A stretch of 17,905 bases of DNA from Granulosicoccaceae bacterium (GCA_023301405.1 JALZUX010000691.1:1-17905); one strand, 5' to 3'. Shown: positions 1 through 6,704, numbered from the stretch's first letter. The notes: generated from the letters alone by a model not told the origin. Numbers and translations: made by a program.

Positions 1-312
1 CTCAGTGATCTACCGGTCGGCCAGTTAAACCACGATCAACGTCGACTGGTCGCCATGGCAAGAGCAACGGTTCATCGACCACAGATACTACTGGTTGATA
101 CACCAGAGGCCGAGTTGAACGAATCCACGGAGCTTACGCAAAAAGCGATACTGCAAAGCGCAATCAACGATGAAACAACCGTAGTTGTCACAGGAAAACT
201 TTCAGCGTTACCTGAAGTAATTGACAATTTACCCAAAGGCAGTAAAGCACTTGTAATTCACAACGGCACAATTAATCCATATGAAAACATTGCACACCCC
301 ACCAGAGATTAA
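1..312 (+). CDS. ftsE: FtsE-like ABC ATPase, C-terminal 103 residues (5' truncated by window)
   Basis: FtsE is the cytoplasmic ATPase of the FtsEX complex, which links the divisome to cell-wall hydrolases. The frame is open from base 1 to the TGA ending at 312, and ftsX follows directly. The fragment aligns with the second half of an ABC domain: a signature-helix region with a conserved ARA, then ILLVDTP (Walker B position), then TVVVTGKLSAL (H-loop position), then a final strand like the family's RMLTL..G. Its catalytic motifs are changed. LSGGE is replaced by LNHDQ (bases 25-39), the Walker B DEP is DTP (97-105), the D-loop is ELN rather than NLD, and the H-loop histidine is glycine (193-195). 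The frame is unbroken, so this is divergence and not a visible frameshift. Walker A lies outside the window. The FtsE assignment rests mainly on synteny with ftsX and rpoH and on the alignment. Confidence 0.85.
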   Translation, partial: LSDLPVGQLNHDQRRLVAMARATVHRPQILLVDTPEAELNESTELTQKAILQSAINDETTVVVTGKLSALPEVIDNLPKGSKALVIHNGTINPYENIAHPTRD

Positions 313-1195
313 AAAGGCCACCGGCGCCACTCTGCCCTTGCTTCCCGGGTTACGTGATTCACTGCACCTTAAAGCCCTAACCGACGTTTTTCTCAGCGCA
401 AAGCGCGGCAAGTTCTCAAAGCTACACATTATCGTCGTCATGGCCCTGTTGTTAGCAATCCCAGCTGCCGTCTTGATTCTTTCCAACGGGCTAAATAAAG
501 CCAGCGATAATTTGCAACAGGCTCGGCGAATTAGCATGTTTATGGACCCCAGCACTCCTACCACGGTGGCCGAACAGCTCAGCGAAATGCTCATCAACAA
601 CAATTCGGTCAGCACTGCATCGCTAATAGCGCTACAGTCTGATTCGCAGAACGATCTAGTACCGGTAATGTTAGAAGTCACTCCGTCACCTGGAATTGGC
701 ACTGTGTTAGTGATCGAGCTTGCAGATCAACTACGCGCCTTGGCGGGAGTTGAGTTTGTGGAACTAAACATAGAAAGACTTGGCCAAACAGAACTGACAC
801 ACAATCAGCTCACACGGTACGCACAAGCGTTTAATGCAGCAGCGCTTATAATTGCCGGGCTACTAATGCTGGCAATCAGCTACCGTGATGTCCGGGAAAG
901 CAAAAACAATATACGACTGATGAAACAACTAGGCGGCACGCTCACCGATATTCGCCGCCCGTTCTTGTACCGAGGACCCGCGTTGGGCGCTCTCGCAGCA
1001 GCACTGGGAATCTTTGGGGCAACAGCAATAATCTGGACAACCACAAAGCTGTTTGACATGTCGCCCTATACAGCCCTAATGCCATTAAAACCTACGTTCA
1101 TCCAGCTACTGATGTTTTTCGCCGTTGTAATGCTCGCCGGATTTACGGCAAATTTACGTTTTTTCTCAACAAAATTTACATTTTATAATCAATAA
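281..1195 (+). CDS. ftsX: Cell division protein FtsX
   Basis: FtsX is the membrane partner of FtsE. Its large periplasmic loop activates murein hydrolases, in gammaproteobacteria through EnvC. The protein is 304 residues, somewhat shorter than E. coli FtsX. It has a cytoplasmic N-terminus, TM1 at about 48-67, a periplasmic domain at about 68-183, TM2 at about 186-201, TM3 at about 233-252 and TM4 at about 274-291. The family signature after TM2 is present as QLGGTLTDIRRPFLYRG (about 216-232). The periplasmic part keeps the LPAVL-like strand (LVPVMLEV) and the end ...VEFVELNIERLGQ, but it is otherwise divergent. The ATG lies 32 nt inside ftsE, and I see no Shine-Dalgarno sequence, so translational coupling to ftsE is likely. 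The degenerate partner raises the question of how this FtsX is powered. Confidence 0.92.
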   Translation: MKTLHTPPEIKKATGATLPLLPGLRDSLHLKALTDVFLSAKRGKFSKLHIIVVMALLLAIPAAVLILSNGLNKASDNLQQARRISMFMDPSTPTTVAEQLSEMLINNNSVSTASLIALQSDSQNDLVPVMLEVTPSPGIGTVLVIELADQLRALAGVEFVELNIERLGQTELTHNQLTRYAQAFNAAALIIAGLLMLAISYRDVRESKNNIRLMKQLGGTLTDIRRPFLYRGPALGALAAALGIFGATAIIWTTTKLFDMSPYTALMPLKPTFIQLLMFFAVVMLAGFTANLRFFSTKFTFYNQ

Positions 1196-1212
1196 CATAA
1201 GTAGATATTTAG

Positions 1213-1218
1213 TATAAT
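1213..1218 (+). promoter_or_regulatory. Candidate distal -10 element for rpoH
   Basis: A perfect TATAAT lies 18 nt after the ftsX stop. No good -35 is found 16-18 nt upstream, so the call rests on the -10 alone. Transcription from here would give rpoH a leader of about 170 nt carrying the folded element at 1243-1329 and the CIRCE sequence. Confidence 0.35.
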
Positions 1219-1242
1219 AGAACTGAAATTAAAGGGGCACAA

Positions 1243-1329
1243 CAGATCCCATAAGGACCCTGTCACGTAAATTGCCCATGAACACTCATAGTTTCGATAA
1301 CCCAGCCGATTATTGAACTTATGGGACTG
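1243..1329 (+). promoter_or_regulatory. Structured region before rpoH (12-bp closing stem with nested hairpin)
   Basis: The left arm CAG-A-TCCCATAAG (1243-1255, one bulged A at 1246) pairs with CTTATGGGACTG (1318-1329) in 12 base pairs. Inside it, TTCGATAA (1293-1300) pairs with TTATTGAA (1310-1317) over a 9-nt loop, with one G-U pair, and ends directly against the outer stem, so coaxial stacking is possible. A weak 4-bp hairpin (ATGA/TCAT, 1278-1289) could complete a three-way junction. The element ends exactly where the CIRCE repeat begins. I recognise no known riboswitch. It could act as RNA in transcripts from the distal promoter, or as a DNA inverted repeat. Confidence 0.45.
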
Positions 1330-1356
1330 TTAGCACTCCTACCTTGTGAGTGCTAA
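1330..1356 (+). promoter_or_regulatory. CIRCE operator (HrcA binding site) upstream of rpoH
   Basis: TTAGCACTC, a 9-nt spacer, and GAGTGCTAA form a perfect match to the CIRCE consensus, the operator of the heat-shock repressor HrcA. It ends 36 nt before the rpoH ATG, and its right arm overlaps the proximal extended -10. HrcA bound here should block the promoter, and relief on heat shock (HrcA depends on GroEL for activity) would raise sigma-32 synthesis. CIRCE is usually found before groESL or hrcA-grpE-dnaK. No such genes lie here. Confidence 0.95.
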
Positions 1357-1359
1357 AAT
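1351..1359 (+). promoter_or_regulatory. Proximal extended -10 promoter for rpoH overlapping CIRCE
   Basis: TGCTAAAAT matches the extended -10 form TGnTAnAAT. A weak -35 (TTAGCA, 1330-1335) sits 18 nt upstream and coincides with the left CIRCE arm. The predicted start near 1366 gives a leader of about 27 nt. That leader retains the ribosome binding site AGGAG (1379-1383), which is 9 nt before the ATG. Confidence 0.55.
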
Positions 1360-1392
1360 AAACCGCATAACGGTTAATAGGAGAACAAAAAG

Positions 1393-2265
1393 ATGGCTAA
1401 TACCATGGTAACCAAGTCAACAATGACTTTACCTGCCGTCAGCGACGATCTAAACAGCTACTTGTCAAAGATCTCCGCATTTCCGGTACTGAGTGCCGAA
1501 AACGAAAAAGAGCTAGCGATCAAGTATCGCGACGATGAAGACTTGGATGCTGCCAGCAAAATGATCATGTCGCAGTTGCGATTTGTTGTTCACTTGGCTC
1601 GCAGTTACACCGGCTACGGCCTGCCGCTTGCAGACCTGGTGCAGGAGGGCAACATTGGTCTGATGAAAGCTGTCAAGCGCTTCAATCCTGATGTTGGCGT
1701 GCGCTTAATTTCATTTGCTGTGCACTGGATACGTGCCGAGATACACGAGTACGTCATTCGAAATTGGCGCATCGTTAAAGTGGCCACAACCAAAGCTCAA
1801 CGTAAGCTCTTTTTCAAGCTACGAAGCTCTAAGAAAGGTCTTGGCTGGTTTTCAGCGAACGAAGCTCAGGCTGTAGCAGACGATCTGGGTGTTACACAGG
1901 CCCAAGTCTATGAGATGGAATCCAGGCTCACCGCCGGAGACACCCCGTTTGATGCCAGCAGTGCTGACGATGGCTCTGAAAAAAGAGCGCTACGCCCTGC
2001 GGAGTATCTTTATCAAGACGAAACCGACCCCGCAATTGCGGCTGAAAACGGAGACTATTCAGCATTACAATCGGTGACTCTTGCTGCAGGGATGGATAGT
2101 CTAGATGAACGTAGTCGGGCTATTCTGCAGCGTCGCTGGTTACAGGACGATAGCAAATCTACCCTGCAAGATCTCGCCAATGAATATGGTGTATCGGCAG
2201 AGCGGATTCGTCAGATTGAAAAAGCCGCAATGAAGAAGCTCAAAAGTCACATGCTTGAGCACTAA
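1393..2265 (+). CDS. rpoH: RNA polymerase sigma-32 (heat-shock sigma factor RpoH)
   Basis: This alternative sigma factor directs transcription of chaperone and protease genes. The length of 290 residues is typical. Region 2 is clear: [19 protein letters not shown], then the region 2.4 segment [20 protein letters not shown]. It is followed by the diagnostic RpoH box as QRKLFFKLR, where E. coli has QRKLFFNLR. Region 4 at the C-terminus contains [14 protein letters not shown] and a helix-turn-helix ([26 protein letters not shown]). A good AGGAG sits 9 nt before the ATG. The gene follows ftsX, as in many proteobacteria, but has its own promoter region with a CIRCE operator. A strong terminator follows, so it appears to be transcribed alone. 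Confidence 0.98.
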   Translation: MANTMVTKSTMTLPAVSDDLNSYLSKISAFPVLSAENEKELAIKYRDDEDLDAASKMIMSQLRFVVHLARSYTGYGLPLADLVQEGNIGLMKAVKRFNPDVGVRLISFAVHWIRAEIHEYVIRNWRIVKVATTKAQRKLFFKLRSSKKGLGWFSANEAQAVADDLGVTQAQVYEMESRLTAGDTPFDASSADDGSEKRALRPAEYLYQDETDPAIAAENGDYSALQSVTLAAGMDSLDERSRAILQRRWLQDDSKSTLQDLANEYGVSAERIRQIEKAAMKKLKSHMLEH

Positions 2266-2298
2266 AAGCTAGTCTCTGTTAATGCAGACGACTATTAC

Positions 2299-2329
2299 AA
2301 AAACGCCGCGCTCGACGCGGCGTTTTTTT
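2299..2329. terminator. Rho-independent terminator, probably bidirectional (rpoH / 2373 gene)
   Basis: A GC-rich stem, ACGCCGCG with CGCGGCGT around a CTCGA loop, is flanked by five A on the left and seven T on the right. It ends rpoH on the plus strand, and the run of A can serve the convergent minus-strand gene. A smaller hairpin (AGTCTCTG with CAGA-C-GACT, 2271-2293) lies between the rpoH stop and this stem. Confidence 0.9.
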
Positions 2330-2339
2330 GCCTCAAATA

Positions 2340-2376
2340 AAAACACACACACAGACTAGTGGGCCTCGGCCCCTAG
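2340..2376 (-). terminator. Possible terminator hairpin at the stop of the minus-strand secreted protein gene
   Basis: CTAG-T-GGGC (2356-2363) and GCCC-CTAG (2369-2376) form a hairpin that includes the stop codon of the minus-strand gene. Downstream on that strand is a GT-rich tract ending in five T. This is weaker than the shared stem at 2299-2329, which would act as backup. Confidence 0.4.
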
Positions 2377-3476
2377 CCCTCTATTTGCACCAATACCACA
2401 GACCCGTCAGGCATGGTTTTCCAAACAGTAGGCTGTGCACCAAGACTTGGATCGATGGTTACTGGTGTTCGCTGCTCAGATTCATCTGCATCCTCATCGA
2501 CAGCGTCACTCACCAACAGCGGATCTTCAGGACCCGATATGGCCTTATTAGGCACCTCTGTTACTACAGCTGGCGTCTCAACCGGCACATCAATCTGAGG
2601 AATTTCTACCACTTCTGATTCTACTGGCACCTCAGCCCCTTGAGGTACGGTGGTAACAGATAAAATCGAATCATCTATAAACAGGTCGTCTAACAATGGG
2701 TCCGTTGTAATTTCACGAGCTATTTCCGCTGCTGGTTGTGGCAGCGACTCTTGCACCGCACCCGCTTTATCTAGCTCTTTGTTGCTAACGACCACACCAC
2801 TATTTGAAGCTCCTGCCGCCTTAGCCGTTACCAGTTTACCAGCTGCAGCATCAATCACTCCACGAATATCCTGAAGGCTCACATGTTGCGGCGCTGATAA
2901 AATCTCTTGCGCTAAAGTTCGATACTCGGCATCGGACATTCCGTTTGTACCCGCTGGTGTGACCTTCACTTTATACAGCTTACTATTTGCATCCTTTTTC
3001 GGATCAGCGATACCTATTAACTCAACCAGTGACCAACGAGGTGCAAAAGCGTAAGCCCCGGCATAGGCAATTTTCGCATCCATTTCACGCGCTCCTTCAA
3101 CACGCAGCCCGTTGTAGAAAGCAAGTTGCACATCTTGCCAAGCACTCTCCATACTTTCACTGCTGATGCTGTGAATCGCTACAGTCTTGAGATAGTCTGA
3201 GACCGGCAATAGTCCAGAATACTGCCACACAAAGGCCGGAATCGTTTGACTAACCACGCTGCCTTTAGGCGCAACGATAGAGTGATCACCCCCCGTTGAG
3301 CTGAAAAACAAATCACAGCGCAAGGTAGTTGCACCACCTTTTTCAGCGAACAATCGACTCTCTTTAACTGCTGTGGAGTACTGGCCAAATGAAGCCGAGT
3401 GGTTTTCCGCTCTAGTCGCCCCTGTATTCATAGTCACAACAAACGCAAGCGCCACGTAGCGATTAACTCTTAACAT
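2373..3476 (-). CDS. Secreted protein of unknown function with acidic Val/Pro-rich C-terminal half
   Basis: I do not recognise this 367-residue protein. I prefer the ATG at 3476 because GGGG lies 6 nt upstream and a normal signal peptide then begins at residue 1: basic MLRVNR, a hydrophobic core, and a likely cut after ATRA. A longer frame starts at 3515 but would put 13 residues ahead of the signal. The mature part has two sections. Residues 24 to about 210 look globular, with aromatic-rich stretches (IPAFVWQYSG, FAPRWSLVELIG). After that comes a low-complexity region rich in Val, Pro, Asp and Glu (EVPVESEVVEIPQIDVPVE), ending in a short compact tail (TVWKTMPDGSVVLVQ). Only one cysteine is apparent in the mature chain. 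It is transcribed alone and converges on rpoH. A periplasmic or envelope-linked role is inferred from the signal peptide only. Confidence 0.8.
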   Translation of the reverse strand: MLRVNRYVALAFVVTMNTGATRAENHSASFGQYSTAVKESRLFAEKGGATTLRCDLFFSSTGGDHSIVAPKGSVVSQTIPAFVWQYSGLLPVSDYLKTVAIHSISSESMESAWQDVQLAFYNGLRVEGAREMDAKIAYAGAYAFAPRWSLVELIGIADPKKDANSKLYKVKVTPAGTNGMSDAEYRTLAQEILSAPQHVSLQDIRGVIDAAAGKLVTAKAAGASNSGVVVSNKELDKAGAVQESLPQPAAEIAREITTDPLLDDLFIDDSILSVTTVPQGAEVPVESEVVEIPQIDVPVETPAVVTEVPNKAISGPEDPLLVSDAVDEDADESEQRTPVTIDPSLGAQPTVWKTMPDGSVVLVQIEG

Positions 3477-3753
3477 TTTATCCCCGAAATTTTGTACAAC
3501 GCACGACAGCGTCAAATGATCATTGCAGGAAAAATAACAAATCAGTACTAAGTAATCTGTGAAGGAGTCGACGCTAAAAATACATCGTGGTTGGGATGCG
3601 GATCAATCTTTGGCTTTTACGTCACATTTGGTTTAGCAGAGCCAGAGTGAGGTGGATGCCCGAGTACCGTGTCGGGATAGGATATTTACATCAGCCATTT
3701 TGAGCAATCGAGGCGAAAATTTATGCAGCCTACAGAAAATCAGCGATTGCCAG
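3477..3753. other. Intergenic region upstream of the secreted protein gene
   Basis: This is 277 bases without a convincing gene. It holds the promoter region of the minus-strand secreted protein: a TTGACG-like -35 at 3515-3510 (minus) lacks a good -10. A 10-bp perfect palindrome AATGATCATT at 3515-3524 abuts that -35 and could be an operator. A small inverted repeat, CCCGA/TCGGG, lies near 3660-3677. I see no clear terminator for the response regulator gene that ends at 3754. Confidence 0.4.
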
Positions 3754-4971
3754 TCAACTTCCGGGACCTTGATATTCAATTGCCAGTAATGTTACGTCGT
3801 CATCAAACGGCTTGTCCCCGTTCCATCGGATGAGGTCTTCATCAAGCCTTTTGCAAACGATATGCACGGGCTCATCTTTTAATTCACAGATTAGCTCCTC
3901 CATGCGCTCATTTCCATACAGAGCCTCATCCGCGCCGGCGCACTCGATTGTTCCATCAGAGTACACAAACAAACGGTCACCCGGCTCTAATTGGCAAGAA
4001 ACCGCCTCGAATGTCGCATCTTCCAGAAGGCCCACCGGCATTCCTCCATCACCAATTGCTTTTACGGAACCGTTGCTACACGACAGATGCAATGCTGGCG
4101 GATGCCCTGCCTGCGTCATGGTAACTTCGCCGGTTTCCAGGTCAAGGACCCCAAAAATCATCGTGAAATAGCGCCCTCCCTGAACACTGGCATTCAGCTC
4201 GGTGACGGTCCCGATACAAGCCTCTGCTACCGTGTCGCAAGTAGTTAGCATGCGCGCGCACAACCCCGTAGCTGTTGGATTAAGCTGATTGTTTACAGAA
4301 AACACCGTCAAAGCTGATGGAATCCCATGCCCTTCGACATCCATCACGAAGAACACCCAATATTTTTCCTCGAATTTAAAGTAGTCCAGCATATCGCCAG
4401 ACACATATTGCGCTGGCTTGAACAACCAATCGGTGTTGCATCCTGCGCCGGGATAGGGCGCTGGTAGTAGATTCGCTTGAATATTGCCAGCAATCACCAA
4501 ATCATCTGTAACAGCCGCGTAAGCACGCTGCAGCTTGGCGTTGCGCTCCTCAAGCTGGCGCTCAAGTTTAATAATGCGGAATGCACTTTTTATTTTGACA
4601 GTGAGTTCGTCTAAATCAACGGGCTTGCAGATAAAGTCGTCCGCCCCCGCTTCCAAGCCTGCAACAATAGAATCCCGCTCAGTTCGACCCGACACTAGGA
4701 TAAAGTAAATATACCTTCCTTCGTTTCGCTGACGCAGCTGAGCGCATAGGTCAACCCCCGAAATACCGGGCATGTCCCAATCACACAGGACAACAGACAC
4801 ATCAGAGTTATCTACAAACTTTAAGGCCTCTGATCCGTCATTCGCTGCTATCGACTCGCAGCCAATATGATCCAACATATTGGTTAGTATTAATCTTGCT
4901 GAGCTGTCGTCATCGACGATGAGCGCGGTATTTTCGACCACTAAATGATTTGTCCCTGAACAGCCGGTCAC
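3754..4971 (-). CDS. Response regulator with PP2C-type (SpoIIE/RsbU) serine phosphatase output domain
   Basis: The N-terminal receiver domain (about 15-130) has the acidic pocket DDD at 20-22, phosphoacceptor Asp64 (VVLCDWDMPG), switch Ser94 and Lys116 (CKP). A signalling helix (about 132-165, ending in IQANLLP) leads to a PP2C phosphatase domain. All metal-binding motifs are present: SGD with Asp193, MDVEGHGIPSAL with Asp211, VYSDGTIE with Asp339, and DDDVTLL near 391. Such proteins are usually phosphorylated by a histidine kinase and then dephosphorylate an anti-anti-sigma factor or similar STAS protein. No kinase, STAS protein or anti-sigma factor lies nearby, so its partners are unknown. 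The start is uncertain. The GTG at 4971 directly follows an in-frame TAA and has a weak GGTGGG upstream. The GTG at 4941 has CAGGGA upstream and would begin just before the receiver domain. Confidence 0.93.
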   Translation of the reverse strand: MTGCSGTNHLVVENTALIVDDDSSARLILTNMLDHIGCESIAANDGSEALKFVDNSDVSVVLCDWDMPGISGVDLCAQLRQRNEGRYIYFILVSGRTERDSIVAGLEAGADDFICKPVDLDELTVKIKSAFRIIKLERQLEERNAKLQRAYAAVTDDLVIAGNIQANLLPAPYPGAGCNTDWLFKPAQYVSGDMLDYFKFEEKYWVFFVMDVEGHGIPSALTVFSVNNQLNPTATGLCARMLTTCDTVAEACIGTVTELNASVQGGRYFTMIFGVLDLETGEVTMTQAGHPPALHLSCSNGSVKAIGDGGMPVGLLEDATFEAVSCQLEPGDRLFVYSDGTIECAGADEALYGNERMEELICELKDEPVHIVCKRLDEDLIRWNGDKPFDDDVTLLAIEYQGPGS

Positions 4972-5041
4972 TTAAATAACCCACCGTTGCGTGGCTAGCT
5001 TTCAAAACCCTAATGCAAATGCATCGGCCTTGACAGAGACC

Positions 5042-5074
5042 TTCTTGAAGCTGGCGCTTGAACGACTTCAAGAA
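5042..5074. repeat. Perfect 9-bp inverted repeat in the ctaB / response regulator gap
   Basis: TTCTTGAAG (5042-5050) and CTTCAAGAA (5066-5074) flank a 15-nt loop that contains another partial copy, CTTGAA. On the minus strand no T-run follows, so it is a poor terminator for ctaB. Read on the plus strand, a T7 tract follows a few bases later at 5081-5087, but no plus-strand gene ends here. It could be an operator for the response regulator gene or an mRNA-stabilising hairpin at the end of the ctaB transcript. Confidence 0.4.
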
Positions 5075-5085
5075 TTCTACTTTTT

Positions 5086-6027
5086 TTACAAGAACAACGG
5101 AACGTAATGATCAACGAGTAAAGCCGCAAACAAGGCCATCAGATACTGAATAGATACGACAAACATCCGCATCGGTTGCTTCAGATTATCAGGGTCCTGG
5201 ATTTTCACTGCATGAAACAGAAACCAACCACCAAAGATCACCGCGCCAGCAAGATAGATCAAGCCGCTCATGTGGATAAGATAAGGAGCAATTGTGATCA
5301 ACACCAATAAAATCGTATACAGTAGGATCTGCAGCCGAGTGTATTTAACTCCGTGCGTCACCGGCAACATAGGGATGTTCACTTTTGCGTAATCATCACG
5401 CCGATGAATTGCAAGCGCCCAAAAATGCGGAGGCGTCCAGATGAAAACAATCAGAAATAACAATAGTGACTGTGCAGTCACCTCCCCCGTGATCGCTGCC
5501 CAACCCAGTACCGGAGGCATCGCACCTGCGACTCCACCAATCACAATATTCTGTGGTGTCGCGCGCTTTAGATACATGGTGTAAACGCATGCATAACCGA
5601 TTAGTGAAAAGAACGTGAGCACGGCGGTCAGAAGGTTAACAAACAACACTAGTATGATCATTGCTAACACGCCGAGTGAACACGCAAAAATCAAACACTG
5701 CTTGGTAGTCAGAGTCCCTTGAGGCAATGGTCGATTAAGGGTTCGGTGCATTTGCGCGTCCGCGTGGCGATCAACCACGTGATTGATCGCAGCAGCAGAT
5801 GAAGCCGCAAGACCTATCCCGAGAATACCAAAGACGGTCTCTTGTAATGGCAACATGCCTGGCACCGATAGCACCATGCCTGCAATCGCCGTAAAAACGA
5901 GCAACAACACCACTTTCGGTTTAGTGAGTTCGATATAGTCACGCATTTTACCGTGCGACTGCACAGCAACAGAGTCGCCGGGAGCAAACTCAATTGCTGT
6001 TGATTCTTCGTTAGATTGTAAAGCCAA
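5086..6027 (-). CDS. ctaB: Protoheme IX farnesyltransferase (heme O synthase)
   Basis: CtaB (CyoE) transfers a farnesyl group to heme B to make heme O, the first step toward heme A for the oxidase encoded next door. The 313 residues hold a UbiA-type polytopic prenyltransferase. The Asp-rich substrate motif reads [15 protein letters not shown] followed by NRPLP. The family block [14 protein letters not shown] and the segment [26 protein letters not shown] are intact. About nine hydrophobic helices are visible. The reading frame starts at TTG (6027) with GGGA 6 nt upstream. The conserved region begins only at [10 protein letters not shown], so the ATG at 5946 is an alternative that would remove 27 poorly conserved residues. 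It lies 56 nt after the SCO-like gene on the same strand. Heme A synthase, usually encoded in that gap, is absent. Confidence 0.96.
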   Translation of the reverse strand: MALQSNEESTAIEFAPGDSVAVQSHGKMRDYIELTKPKVVLLLVFTAIAGMVLSVPGMLPLQETVFGILGIGLAASSAAAINHVVDRHADAQMHRTLNRPLPQGTLTTKQCLIFACSLGVLAMIILVLFVNLLTAVLTFFSLIGYACVYTMYLKRATPQNIVIGGVAGAMPPVLGWAAITGEVTAQSLLLFLIVFIWTPPHFWALAIHRRDDYAKVNIPMLPVTHGVKYTRLQILLYTILLVLITIAPYLIHMSGLIYLAGAVIFGGWFLFHAVKIQDPDNLKQPMRMFVVSIQYLMALFAALLVDHYVPLFL

Positions 6028-6083
6028 TGTTTTTCCCGCGACGATGCCAGTACGACTGACACGTCATCACAAAGATTCGAAGC

Positions 6084-6704
6084 CTAACCAATACGAGACA
6101 CTTTTAACAGATGCATCACATCTTTAAGCATTTTTTTTGGATCTACATCTGGTGCAAATCGCATCATCACATTGCCGAACGGATCAACCATGTATATGCA
6201 ATCAATACAGTCAGACATCCCAACTTGAGCTTCAACAACTTGCTGCTTCAAGCTACTGATTTGTTCCACAGAACCACCAACCACAGCCAGGCCTTCATTA
6301 GCCTGCTCGAGAAGCTTATCCATTTCTGTTACTTGCGGCGTGACCAATACTCTTTGCAGACGCTCCATCCGCCGCCCTGTTGATAATCTTACCTGTCGCA
6401 TATTGTAAAGCGACTTTTCACAAGCCTCATCACAACTACCATCGGCAAAGTAGACCATGCTCCAGATTGCTTGGACCTGTGAGAGCCCCCACGCTTGCCC
6501 ACTGGCATCAGCGAGGTTGAAATCCTCCAATGGCACAGCGGGGGCAATTAACTCGCCATTCACTGATACTCCCGCACCTTCGTTGTCGCGCACGTAACCC
6601 AGCCACAACCATGCAGCGATCAATGGTGCACCGTAGATGGCCATCAACGCGAGCATTTTCCCTCTGCTAACTGCTACCGAGGTTACTTTAGTAGTTTCAT
6701 TCAT
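6084..6704 (-). CDS. SCO-like, membrane-anchored thioredoxin-fold protein (probable oxidase assembly factor)
   Basis: This is a 206-residue protein with an N-terminal membrane anchor (about 17-38) and a periplasmic domain. The domain resembles SCO1/SenC copper chaperones: an early strand (WSMVYFADG), then CDEAC with Cys91 and Cys95 in the SCO CxxxC spacing, and a late IYMVDPFGNVMMRF block like the SCO YL(I/V)DP.G strand. The copper-binding histidine that SCO proteins carry just before this last block is missing. That place reads SDCIDCI, giving a second Cys pair, Cys166 and Cys169. The start overlaps the SURF1 stop by 8 nt, so the two are translationally coupled. A related gene follows SURF1 in Pseudomonas oxidase loci. 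A role in copper delivery or thiol handling for CuA assembly is inferred from family and context. Confidence 0.8.
   Translation of the reverse strand: MNETTKVTSVAVSRGKMLALMAIYGAPLIAAWLWLGYVRDNEGAGVSVNGELIAPAVPLEDFNLADASGQAWGLSQVQAIWSMVYFADGSCDEACEKSLYNMRQVRLSTGRRMERLQRVLVTPQVTEMDKLLEQANEGLAVVGGSVEQISSLKQQVVEAQVGMSDCIDCIYMVDPFGNVMMRFAPDVDPKKMLKDVMHLLKVSRIG

Noticed and set aside
229..702. 157-residue minus-strand frame opposite ftsX
   Set aside because: It lies fully under ftsE/ftsX, has no recognisable motif, and no ribosome binding site decides for it.
1184..1189. A second TATAAT inside the 3' end of ftsX
   Set aside because: No -35 at a suitable distance; the AT-rich end of ftsX gives such matches by chance, and the copy at 1213 is better placed.
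2340..2352. Short CA dinucleotide run
   Set aside because: Only about six units, in a terminator region; too short to call a functional microsatellite or phase-variation tract.
3596..3703. Small plus-strand frame of 35 codons (MRINLWLLRHIW...)
   Set aside because: No proper ribosome binding site or promoter, no family resemblance; likely chance.
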